Origin: Cryomorphaceae bacterium
GTDB taxonomy: Bacteria > Bacteroidota > Bacteroidia > Flavobacteriales_D > Crocinitomicaceae
Assembly: GCA_027485365.1 (NCBI GenBank)
Contig: JAIXRD010000170.1
Coordinates: forward strand, 1 to 6,455
Direction of reading: 5' to 3'
Length of the DNA: 6,455 nt
Shown here: piece after piece, positions 1 through 6,418 of the stretch
How the letters are laid out: the number at the start of each line of letters is the position of its first letter
Numbering within the stretch: position 1 is the first letter of the stretch
The notes under the pieces: model-generated
What the model was told of the DNA's origin: nothing
Databases searched by the model: none
The model's input: only the letters and a program-made list of their open reading frames with translations
Translations under genes and position numbers: made by a program

Positions 1-1
1 C

Positions 2-556
2 CAAGGGGCTGGACAAATGATCGACCAAAAACCAAGCGATACCGATCAGTATGGATTGCGCAAACAAGAAGAGGTCATTGAAATCGAAATTCCAGGTGGA
101 GTAGAAGATGGGATGCAGCTTTCAGTTCGCGGTAAGGGTAACGCAGGGCCTTTCAATGGAGTAAATGGGGATTTAATTGTGGTGATTGAAGAGGCAGAAC
201 ATGCTGAATTGAGAAGAGAAAATGAACACATCCATTTTGAAGCGGTGGTTACATTAACCGATGCGATTTTAGGAGCTTCCGTGGAGATACCAACGATTAA
301 CGGAAAAGTCAAAATTAAAATTGATCCAGGAACTCAGAGCGGAAAAGTACTTCGCTTAAAAGGAAAAGGTCTACCGAATATACAAGGATATGGAACGGGT
401 GATCAGTTCGTTCACATGCATGTATGGACGCCAACGAATTTATCGAAGGAAGAAAAAGAGTGGTTTGAAAAAAATAGAGAGAACGCTAACTTTAAACCCA
501 CAGAGCGTGAAAAGGAAGGAGGCTTCTTTAAACGCGTGAGAGACATGTTTTCATGA
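2..556 (+). CDS. dnaJ: Chaperone protein DnaJ, C-terminal part (5' end outside window)
   Basis: DnaJ is the J-domain cochaperone that delivers unfolded clients to DnaK and stimulates its ATPase in the cytoplasm. The reading frame is open from base 2, so the ATG at 17 is an internal Met and not the start; the J domain, Gly-rich linker and nearly all of the zinc domain lie upstream. The first visible residues (QGAGQ) match the end of the last CxxCxGxG zinc motif, and base 1 (c) is compatible with a preceding TGC Cys codon. Then come the client-binding C-terminal domains: IPGGVEDGMQLSVRGKGNAG (visible residues about 30-49), the DAILGASVEIPT strand region (about 87-98), PGTQSGKVLRLKGKGLP (about 109-125) and GDQFVHMHVWTP. 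The protein ends in GFFKRVRDMFS, a tail style I associate with Bacteroidota DnaJ. The segment between the zinc domain and IPGGV is about 14 residues longer than in E. coli DnaJ. The stop codon overlaps the next start (ATGA). Confidence 0.96.
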   Translation, partial: QGAGQMIDQKPSDTDQYGLRKQEEVIEIEIPGGVEDGMQLSVRGKGNAGPFNGVNGDLIVVIEEAEHAELRRENEHIHFEAVVTLTDAILGASVEIPTINGKVKIKIDPGTQSGKVLRLKGKGLPNIQGYGTGDQFVHMHVWTPTNLSKEEKEWFEKNRENANFKPTEREKEGGFFKRVRDMFS

Positions 557-1443
557 GAAAATTCGAGTCGGCTTGGGATAACGGAGACTTTAGTTTCGCT
601 AAGGTATTTCTTACCCTGCTTTTAGTGTTCGGTGGCTTCATGCTTGGAAACATGCCGTTAATGCTACTTTATCCGTCTGATCGGGGGCAAACCATGGCCG
701 ATTTGGTCGCTTATTTCGGTTTCTCTGCCTTATTCCTCCTTCAAATGATTCCTTTTGTTTTGGGGTTATTGGGCCTGGTCATTAGCGCAATTTACGTGCA
801 CAAATCTTCTCCATTAACTTGGTTCACAAGTCGGAATAAAATTGACATGAATCGAATCGTTTTTTCATTCTTTTTATGGGCATTATTGGTTATTATTCCA
901 ACGATAATTGATTGGTTACTTTTCCCCTCTACCTACACCGTTCAGTCGGATTTTTTGCCTTTTCTTGAAACATTTTTCCTTCTCGCTGTTTGCTTGCCAT
1001 TTCAAGTCTTATTTGAGGAGTTGTTGTTTAGGGGATTTATTTTTCAAGGCATAGCCAAACGCACAAAATCTGCCCTCTTTGCTGTTATTATCAGTGGAAT
1101 TATGTTTGGAATGATGCATATTGGTAATCCAGAAGTAAGAAGCGAAGGTTTTGGATTGTTAGGAATCTACATTACCCTCGGGGTATCAATTTCACTAATG
1201 GCTTGGTTAGATCAAGGGATTGAAATAGCCTTTGGGTTTCATCTGGCGAATAATTTTATTACCGGCATATTGGTCACATCGGAAGATCAAGCCTTTCAAA
1301 CCCATGCCTTGCTGAAAATGGAATCACTAAACGTAAGCCTTGGTTCCATTTTGATGTTATTGCTATCGATACTCATTTTTTTTGTGGTTTGCTACAAAAG
1401 ATTTCATTGGGGGAGTTGGTTTTCACTTCGAAATAATCATTAG
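553..1443 (+). CDS. CPBP family intramembrane metalloprotease (CAAX/Abi type)
   Basis: This 296-residue membrane protein has about eight hydrophobic segments (roughly residues 17-38, 55-82, 103-124, 137-153, 174-192, 203-220, 227-241 and 262-281). It carries all three motifs of the CPBP (Rce1-like, Abi) family: EELLFR at 155-160 (the EExxxR motif with E155, E156, R160), FGMMH at 185-189 (FxxxH) and HLANN at 230-234 (HxxxN). The putative metal-binding and catalytic residues are therefore intact and it should be an active inner-membrane protease. Family members cleave prenylated proteins or peptides, or act in bacteriocin immunity, and the substrate cannot be told from sequence. The ATG lies inside the dnaJ stop (ATGA, 4-base overlap), implying translational coupling, and the gene is followed 9 bases later by the ABC ATPase gene. 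A role in processing a substrate of, or controlling, the downstream ABC transporter is an inference from context. Confidence 0.92.
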   Translation: MRKFESAWDNGDFSFAKVFLTLLLVFGGFMLGNMPLMLLYPSDRGQTMADLVAYFGFSALFLLQMIPFVLGLLGLVISAIYVHKSSPLTWFTSRNKIDMNRIVFSFFLWALLVIIPTIIDWLLFPSTYTVQSDFLPFLETFFLLAVCLPFQVLFEELLFRGFIFQGIAKRTKSALFAVIISGIMFGMMHIGNPEVRSEGFGLLGIYITLGVSISLMAWLDQGIEIAFGFHLANNFITGILVTSEDQAFQTHALLKMESLNVSLGSILMLLLSILIFFVVCYKRFHWGSWFSLRNNH

Positions 1444-1452
1444 TTTCGTTAA

Positions 1453-2370
1453 ATGATTGAGGTTAAGAACGTCAGTAAGTTTTACAGTCAAAAAAAGGCA
1501 TTAGACGAAGTTAGCCTAAGCATAGAGGCCGGTAGGATTTTTGGATTGATAGGACCAAATGGAGCCGGGAAAACTACCTTAATTCGCATTTTAAATCAAA
1601 TCATAGAACCAAGTTCCGGACATGTATTAATCGGTGGTATTCCCTTAAACCCACTGCATGTTAAGGCCTTCGGTTATTTACCTGAAGAACGTGGATTATA
1701 CCGAGAAATGAAAGTCCTTGATCACTTGATATTTTTGGCTTGCATTCGGGGATTAACTCATCAAGACGCGCAAAAAGCAGCCGGACATTGGCTTGAAAAG
1801 TTTGAAATTCAACCATGGTCCAATAAACGCATCGACTCCTTATCGAAAGGGATGGCTCAAAAAGTTCAGTTCATCGGGAGCATTTTGCATGACCCACAGG
1901 TAGTGATTTTAGATGAACCGTTAAGCGGCTTTGACCCCTTAAATATTCAATTGATTTTGAATGAAATTAAGGCGATGAAAGTAGCTGGAAAAACGATTAT
2001 CTTTTCAACGCACAACATGAATAGTGTGGATGAAATTTGTGATGAAGTTGGACTCATTAATCATGGGAAATTGGTTGCACATGATAAGGTTAGTGCCCTT
2101 AAAACGCAACATAAAACAGGAGCCTTTAAGGTGCGGTATAAAGGCAATCAGATTGCCTTTGCGAACGCCCTTTGGACAGGGTTTGAAATCGTTTCAACGG
2201 AAGAGATTGGCGACCAATGGTTTCAATCAGTGATTAGAAGCCGTCAAGGACAATCCTTTAATGATGTATTTTCCTCCTTGTCGCCAGCCCTAGAATTGCA
2301 CCTAATCGAAGAGCAACTCCCAGGAATGCAAGATGTTTTTCTTAAACTCGTAACCGATTCTACGCCATGA
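1453..2370 (+). CDS. ABC transporter ATP-binding protein, NatA type with C-terminal DUF4162-like domain
   Basis: This cytoplasmic ATPase subunit of an ABC-2 exporter is 305 residues long. The nucleotide-binding domain has Walker A GPNGAGKTT (34-42), the segment GYLPEERGLY (74-83) at the Q-loop position with Glu instead of Gln, a degenerate signature LSKGMAQK (130-137), Walker B VVILDEP (150-156), D-loop SGFD (158-161) and H-loop His187. GYLPEERGLY is characteristic of the NatA-like branch with a C-terminal DUF4162 domain. Residues about 222-300 fit that domain, ending in LPGMQDVFLKLV. The founding NatAB of Bacillus exports sodium, but many relatives have unknown substrates, so no gene symbol is assigned. 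The last codon and stop overlap the permease start (ATGA), the usual sign of an obligate pair. All catalytic residues are present and I see no truncation. Confidence 0.95.
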   Translation: MIEVKNVSKFYSQKKALDEVSLSIEAGRIFGLIGPNGAGKTTLIRILNQIIEPSSGHVLIGGIPLNPLHVKAFGYLPEERGLYREMKVLDHLIFLACIRGLTHQDAQKAAGHWLEKFEIQPWSNKRIDSLSKGMAQKVQFIGSILHDPQVVILDEPLSGFDPLNIQLILNEIKAMKVAGKTIIFSTHNMNSVDEICDEVGLINHGKLVAHDKVSALKTQHKTGAFKVRYKGNQIAFANALWTGFEIVSTEEIGDQWFQSVIRSRQGQSFNDVFSSLSPALELHLIEEQLPGMQDVFLKLVTDSTP

Positions 2371-3692
2371 GAAATAGCATGTTAATTGCCTTTCGTGAAT
2401 TAAAAGAACGCTGGGATAACAGGTTGTTTCGGGCGATGTTATTTCTAGGACCCTTGTTGATTATTTCAATGATTTATTTGGTGCTTGAATCTGGGAACCA
2501 AGGCGTAACGTCAATGAAGGTTCTAATTGCCGATCCAACCAATTTATTCGAGAATAAAATTGCCTCTAGGCCTTCAGAATCCGTGACTTATTATTTCTAT
2601 GATGACTATATCGAGTTTGAATCGTTTAAAAACAGTCCGAAATTCAAGGAATTTGATGCCTTAATAGAAATCAATGAAAAGGTATTGATCAACAAAAAAG
2701 TGTTCCTTTTTCATCGCCAAGAACCAAATCTACAGCTCAAAATGAAGCTCAAGTTTGAAGTGGAACGCAGAATGGAAGAGGTGATGATAGAGCAGTTCAC
2801 TACCCTTGGAGTAGATGATTTTCGTAAAATTAAACAACCCTTAAATATTGATTTTAGAAATGTGGATGACCCATATAATCAAGCGGATCAAGGCATCGCA
2901 TGGGTTGGTTACTCTTTGGGCTATCTGATGATTTTCTTTATTGCAATCTTTGGAACGAACATTACAAAAAGCATAAACCGTGAGAAAACAAACCGGATTT
3001 CTGAAGTAATTCTAGCTAGCGTGAAGGCGCGTGAATTGATGTTGGGAAAGATTTTCGGGAATTTAATCGCTTCGTTTTTACAGCTATTTATTTGGTTGCT
3101 CTTGGTGGGTATTGGATTGTGGGTATTACAGGCATTTGTAATTCCAGAATTTTTTACCCCGGAACATTTATCGGGAGTTCAAGTTTCCGATCAGCAACTT
3201 AAGGACCTAGGTATGCAGACCATCTCGCAAGAAAACAACAACCTGGATCTAATTTATCACCGAATTAATTACCTCTGGGTGCTTCCTAATTTTATTCTGT
3301 TCTTTCTTGGGACATATTGGATTTTTGCGTCCTTCTTTACCATCATGGGGGCCATGAGTGGCGATGAGTCCGATGGGCAACAATTTTTAATTCCCATTTG
3401 GATTTTGTTGACCCTTACAATCTTTGCCGGTTATAATACGCTTTCATATCCCGATTCAGGCCTTACCCAGTTCTTTAGCTTCTTCCCATGGACTTCCGGT
3501 ATGGTTTCCATGATTAAAATTACTGTAGGTGTTACCGTGACGGAATACTTAGGAATACTCTTTGCTTGGCTTATTCAAGTGTTGGTGGGGACCATGTTGA
3601 TGCTCCTTGCTGCGCGTATTTTTAAACATGGCATTTTATCATACAGCCACCGCTTTAGTGTCAAACTTTTCTTTGACTGGTTAAAGAAGTAA
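2367..3692 (+). CDS. ABC-2 type transporter permease, NatB-like
   Basis: This 441-residue membrane subunit pairs with the upstream ATPase. It has an amphipathic N-terminus (RELKERWDNRLF), a first membrane segment at about 23-41, then a large extracytoplasmic domain (about 42-175), and five more membrane segments at about 178-197, 231-257, 305-330, 339-357 and 392-416. The cytoplasmic segment EKTNRISEVILASVKARELM (206-225) is the hallmark of NatB-type ABC-2 permeases (compare the common form EEKTNRIVEVLLSSVKP), and FFPWTSGMVSMIKI (372-385) is the other conserved block. A second external loop of about 45 residues (258-304) sits between segments three and four. The topology fits the family: one anchor, a soluble domain, then a five-helix membrane part. 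It starts within the stop of the ATPase gene and is followed 9 bases later by the phosphatase gene. The substrate cannot be inferred; sodium or a toxic compound is possible by analogy only. Confidence 0.93.
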   Translation: MRNSMLIAFRELKERWDNRLFRAMLFLGPLLIISMIYLVLESGNQGVTSMKVLIADPTNLFENKIASRPSESVTYYFYDDYIEFESFKNSPKFKEFDALIEINEKVLINKKVFLFHRQEPNLQLKMKLKFEVERRMEEVMIEQFTTLGVDDFRKIKQPLNIDFRNVDDPYNQADQGIAWVGYSLGYLMIFFIAIFGTNITKSINREKTNRISEVILASVKARELMLGKIFGNLIASFLQLFIWLLLVGIGLWVLQAFVIPEFFTPEHLSGVQVSDQQLKDLGMQTISQENNNLDLIYHRINYLWVLPNFILFFLGTYWIFASFFTIMGAMSGDESDGQQFLIPIWILLTLTIFAGYNTLSYPDSGLTQFFSFFPWTSGMVSMIKITVGVTVTEYLGILFAWLIQVLVGTMLMLLAARIFKHGILSYSHRFSVKLFFDWLKK

Positions 3693-3701
3693 ACCCCTCG
3701 C

Positions 3702-4604
3702 ATGATTGTCGCTGGAATTGATTTGGGAACCAACACCTTTGATTTACTGATTGTTGATGCTTCAACTTCCGATTGGAAAATGTTGCATCAAGAGAAACAA
3801 TGGGTAGGGCTTGGGGTGGATTTTTATGAAACTTCCTGCATTTCTGATCGAGCAAAAACTGCCGCGATGTCGTGTTTAACCCAATTTCTTAATACATGTC
3901 GCTCATTCCACGTGGATTGTCTTAAAGCCGTAGGAACAAGTGCCCTACGAGATGCCTTGAATGGAACAGAATTCGTGAAATCCCTGCGGGATGAACTTAA
4001 TGTCCCGGTTGAAATTATTACGGGTGAACGTGAAGCTGAATTGGTATTCCTTGGATTGAATTCTTTATCGAATTTTCCATGTAACGGATTGATTATGGAT
4101 GTTGGGGGAGGAAGTACGGAATTGATAACCTTTCAAGATCGATCGATAAAGGGTTTGAATTCATTAAATATAGGTGTGACCAGGTTGCTGGCGCAAACAG
4201 ACATTAATCGAGTGCTTACTATCAAGGATGTGGCTGCGTTCGAACGCTTGTTTAATGCGGAATTAAACGATAGTGAACGTCATATTCCTATACTTGTCGG
4301 GAGCGCAGGTCCGTTTGAAACATTCTATCACTTAATAAACAAGGTTTCCTTACCCTTCCGGTCATGTTTTCAGCTTCCGATGGACAAACTTCTTCCGCTT
4401 TTGGATCAATTAATTTACAGCACCTATCAGCAGCGGCTCACTATGGATTCTGTTCCAGAATTGAGAAAAAAATACTTGCACTTAGCAGCTCTACAAATTA
4501 AATGGGTAATTCAAACGTTTTCTATTAATCAAGTTTTTGCCAGTTCTGCGGGCTTATCTGATGGCCTTATTTCAGCTCAAATATTGTCCGAAAAGTCAAA
4601 TTAA
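3702..4604 (+). CDS. Ppx/GppA family phosphatase (exopolyphosphatase / pppGpp phosphohydrolase)
   Basis: This 300-residue protein of the actin-like ASKHA fold has the length of short Ppx/GppA proteins that hold only the two catalytic ribonuclease-H-like domains, without the C-terminal HD region of E. coli Ppx. Visible motifs are GIDLGTNTFDLLI (5-17, phosphate-binding loop 1), VGTSALRDA (77-85), ITGEREAELVF (106-116), MDVGGGSTEL (132-141, phosphate-binding loop 2), LVGSAGPFET (198-207) and FASSAGLSDGLI (279-290). E111 and D133 align with the residues I recall as catalytic E121 and D143 of E. coli Ppx, with the same 22-residue spacing. The family releases phosphate from polyphosphate and/or converts pppGpp to ppGpp; sequence alone does not decide which. 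It follows the permease stop by 9 bases and is probably last in the operon. Its final 38 bases overlap the convergent alkB gene. Confidence 0.93.
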   Translation: MIVAGIDLGTNTFDLLIVDASTSDWKMLHQEKQWVGLGVDFYETSCISDRAKTAAMSCLTQFLNTCRSFHVDCLKAVGTSALRDALNGTEFVKSLRDELNVPVEIITGEREAELVFLGLNSLSNFPCNGLIMDVGGGSTELITFQDRSIKGLNSLNIGVTRLLAQTDINRVLTIKDVAAFERLFNAELNDSERHIPILVGSAGPFETFYHLINKVSLPFRSCFQLPMDKLLPLLDQLIYSTYQQRLTMDSVPELRKKYLHLAALQIKWVIQTFSINQVFASSAGLSDGLISAQILSEKSN

Positions 4605-5142
4605 TTCGTGGTTCCAGTACCTTGGGTTCTTTCGGAATACAATGTTTGTATTCATGTTGTGTTTTTCCCTCCATCAGTAAGATAGAGCCATTGCTTAGGA
4701 GAATACTGTGCTTCTCATCACCTGTATTTGACTTCAATTTAAAGGTTCGTTCTGCACCAAAGCTAACGGAGGCTATTACCGGATTTTTACCCAGTTCTTT
4801 TTCGTTGTCAGCATGCCAACCATTAGAGTCCATTCCATTTCTATACAGATTAATTAATACCGAGTTATAGGGATAACCGGTTACTTCAATTACTCGCTGC
4901 AGTATTTCATTTAATGGTTCGGTAAATGGATTAGCCTTCAATTCTTGTCCTGAGTACCGGTATGAAATTGGTTTTATGCAATGGAATGATTCCAGTCTTG
5001 GCGTTTGGATCTGTTTTCCAAACATATGAATTGTACCCTGTTGTAATGAAGGTAGCGTAGCAAAGTGATCGAAATAGCGTTGACAGGCTTCTTCGCTAAA
5101 TATCGAATCCCAATAATATAGTTGATTGCTAAGTGATGTCAT
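4567..5142 (-). CDS. Alpha-ketoglutarate-dependent dioxygenase, AlkB/ALKBH2-3-like
   Basis: The predicted Fe(II)/2-oxoglutarate dioxygenase removes alkyl lesions such as 1-methyladenine and 3-methylcytosine from DNA or RNA by oxidative demethylation. With the chosen start it has 191 residues. Visible are NLYRNGMDSNGWHADNE (98-114) with the N-x-Y 2-oxoglutarate contact and the iron ligands H110 and D112, the PVIASVSFGAERTF strand (121-134), SILLMEGKTQ (153-162), distal iron ligand H167 in YKHCIPK, and RINLTFR (179-185) with both 2-oxoglutarate-binding Arg residues. The compact size, HCIP and RxNLTFR forms resemble ALKBH2/ALKBH3-like bacterial proteins more than E. coli AlkB. The frame extends upstream to an ATG at 5199, but that would read through the divergent mscS promoter and add an unconserved-looking 19-residue leader, so the ATG at 5142 is preferred. 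The 3' end overlaps the phosphatase gene by 38 bases. Confidence 0.92.
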   Translation of the reverse strand: MTSLSNQLYYWDSIFSEEACQRYFDHFATLPSLQQGTIHMFGKQIQTPRLESFHCIKPISYRYSGQELKANPFTEPLNEILQRVIEVTGYPYNSVLINLYRNGMDSNGWHADNEKELGKNPVIASVSFGAERTFKLKSNTGDEKHSILLSNGSILLMEGKTQHEYKHCIPKEPKVLEPRINLTFRTIFELK

Positions 5143-5156
5143 ATCTTTTTCATCGA

Positions 5157-5183
5157 TTGAACAGCAGAAATTTACTATTTTTG
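5157..5183 (+). promoter_or_regulatory. Bacteroidota-type promoter for mscS-like gene
   Basis: The sequence TATTTTTG at 5176-5183 is a full match to the Bacteroidota -7 element TAnnTTTG. A TTG at 5157-5159 lies 16 bases upstream and could serve as the -33 element, at slightly short spacing. Transcription would start around 5190, leaving a leader of about 15 bases before the ATG at 5205. This also supports 5205 rather than the upstream ATG at 5133 as the channel's start. The element overlaps the candidate promoter of the divergent alkB gene. Confidence 0.65.
5167..5174 (-). promoter_or_regulatory. Candidate -7 box for the alkB gene
   Basis: Read on the - strand, this is TAAATTTC, matching seven of eight positions of the Bacteroidota -7 consensus TAnnTTTG (final G replaced by C). 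It lies about 24 bases before the preferred alkB ATG at 5142, giving a short leader like that of the divergent mscS gene. No convincing -33 TTG is found at the right distance, so the call is weak. Confidence 0.3.
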
Positions 5184-5204
5184 AGGCATAATGTAACACT
5201 TTTT

Positions 5205-5990
5205 ATGAGTAAAGACGATACAATTCTTGGATATAAATATGTTGATTTATTACATTACCTGGCAGAGGTAGGTTTAAACATACTTGTTGCTCTACTCATC
5301 TTGATTATTGGGTTCTGGTTATCAAACCGTATCGGTAAAATGATCACTGGAATTATGAAACGCAGAAAAGTCGATGAGGGATTAACTTCATTTATTACCA
5401 GTGTTTCCATTATTTCATCAAAAATCTTGGTGGTCTTGAGTGCAATCAGTCAACTAGGAATCGCAATGACCTCCTTTGTTACGGTGTTGGGAGCTGCGGG
5501 TATCGCGATAGGTATGGCTTTTTCTGGTACCTTGAGCAATTTTGCAGGTGGGATTTTAATTTTGGTAATTAAACCATTTAAATTACACGATACGATAAGC
5601 GCATTATTGGTGACCGGAGAAGTAACAGATATCCAGATTTTTAATACATACATTAAAACACCGGACAATAAAACAATCATACTACCGAATGGTCCGCTTA
5701 TTAATGGGACAATTATTAATTTCACGAGAGAAGGTAAACGTAGGGTTGATATAATATTCCCTCTAAAATATGGTTCCGATATTTCCCTTACCATTGCTAA
5801 AATTCAAGAAGCTTTATCAGCGAACCCAAACATTCTAAAAGACCCTGCGCCATCGATTTATTTTTCAGAGTTGGAAGCTAAAGCAGGTAAATTGAACGTA
5901 AATTGCTGGGTAAAAACTTCTGATTATGTGCCTGTCCATAGAGAACTTAATACTAAATTTTTCCAATGGCTAGAACCGATAGAGGATTAG
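5205..5990 (+). CDS. Small-conductance mechanosensitive channel, MscS family, with short C-terminus
   Basis: This inner-membrane channel should open under membrane tension to release solutes on osmotic downshift. With the start at 5205 it has 261 residues. Three membrane segments are seen (about 22-40, 62-84 and 91-120). The third is the Gly/Ala-rich pore helix, VLGAAGIAIGMAFSGTLSNF (94-113), followed by IKPFKLHD. The cytoplasmic beta domain has VTDIQIFNTYIKTPDNKTII (140-159), LPNGPLINGTIINFTRE (160-176) and the alpha/beta domain up to NCWVKTSDYVPVHRELN. E. coli MscS is 286 residues and ends in a strand segment around GISFPYPQ that builds the bottom of the cytoplasmic vestibule. Here the protein stops about 25 residues short, at FFQWLEPIED, and no reading frame supplies the missing part. 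The frame is open back to an ATG at 5133, but that start lies before the promoter. The gene overlaps the thioesterase gene by 25 bases. Confidence 0.92.
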   Translation: MSKDDTILGYKYVDLLHYLAEVGLNILVALLILIIGFWLSNRIGKMITGIMKRRKVDEGLTSFITSVSIISSKILVVLSAISQLGIAMTSFVTVLGAAGIAIGMAFSGTLSNFAGGILILVIKPFKLHDTISALLVTGEVTDIQIFNTYIKTPDNKTIILPNGPLINGTIINFTREGKRRVDIIFPLKYGSDISLTIAKIQEALSANPNILKDPAPSIYFSELEAKAGKLNVNCWVKTSDYVPVHRELNTKFFQWLEPIED

Positions 5991-6412
5991 CGTTAATTGA
6001 TCAATATTGCAGACACAATGCCTTTGTTGATTTGTTGGGTTTTGAATTTTCAATGCACGAAGATGGTGTAGTAAGTTATTCGTTAAACATTCAGCCCAAT
6101 CACTTAGCCACGCCCGGGTTTACGCACGGCGGAGTGCTTACCACCTTGTTGGACGCAACCATGGGAGCAGGTGCCTTAACGCTGGTCGCAGATGATGGTC
6201 AAGTGGTGTCCACAATCGAAATGCAAGTTAATTTTATACAAGCAGTACATGTGAATGATGTAATAGTTTGTAAGTCAAAAGCAATCCGAAAAGGTAAAAA
6301 AGTTATCTTTATGGCCGCAGAGATTCGGAATGAACAAAATCAATTGATTGCTGTTTCAAACGGTTCGTTCTATCTATTCGCTGCTGAAAAAGCAGGATAT
6401 ACATTAAATTAA
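5966..6412 (+). CDS. PaaI family hotdog-fold thioesterase
   Basis: This 148-residue cytoplasmic protein has the hotdog fold of PaaI/YbgC-like acyl-CoA thioesterases. The N-terminal helix LALIDQYCRHNAFVDLLGFE is followed by beta strands, the conserved HLATPGFTHGGVLTTLLDAT (46-65) containing the HGG motif (54-56) and D63 in the central helix, then VSTIEMQVNFIQAV (81-94) and the closing strands to about 137. The family hydrolyses acyl- or aryl-CoA thioesters as dimers or tetramers; the substrate is not readable here. The gene starts inside the end of the mscS-like gene (25-base overlap in another frame), so it is probably co-transcribed and translationally coupled. No other start is as good: M1 leads straight into the family's N-terminal helix. 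The next gene starts 6 bases after the stop. Confidence 0.92.
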   Translation: MARTDRGLALIDQYCRHNAFVDLLGFEFSMHEDGVVSYSLNIQPNHLATPGFTHGGVLTTLLDATMGAGALTLVADDGQVVSTIEMQVNFIQAVHVNDVIVCKSKAIRKGKKVIFMAAEIRNEQNQLIAVSNGSFYLFAAEKAGYTLN

Positions 6413-6418
6413 AAACCT

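Noticed and set aside
17..19. ATG as the start of the first gene
   Set aside because: The frame is open to base 2 and the protein is plainly the C-terminal half of DnaJ, so this Met is internal.
516..522. AAGGAGG, a perfect Shine-Dalgarno core
   Set aside because: It is 30 bases before the next ATG, too far to act as a ribosome binding site, and is explained by the Lys-Glu-Gly-Gly codons near the DnaJ end.
4137..4147. Palindromic GATCGATCGAT run
   Set aside because: It is short, lies within codons of the phosphatase gene and is not repeated elsewhere in the window; probably chance.
4605..4640. Possible terminator after the phosphatase gene
   Set aside because: Only a weak CCA/TGG pairing is present with no T-run following a stable stem, and it lies inside the alkB coding region.
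4622..4870. 82-codon open frame on the + strand inside alkB
   Set aside because: It lies opposite a gene with clear catalytic motifs and its translation resembles no known protein; it is an antisense shadow.
5143..5199. Upstream ATG extending the AlkB-like protein by 19 residues
   Set aside because: It would place coding sequence across the divergent mscS promoter; the residues add nothing recognisable and the 5142 start gives a normal compact AlkB.
5133..5204. Upstream ATG extending the MscS-like protein by 24 residues
   Set aside because: It would start before the TAnnTTTG promoter at 5176-5183, and the added residues do not resemble an MscS N-terminus.
5450..5794. 114-codon open frame on the - strand inside the mscS-like gene
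   Set aside because: It is antisense to the well-conserved pore helix and beta domain of the channel and has no recognisable features.
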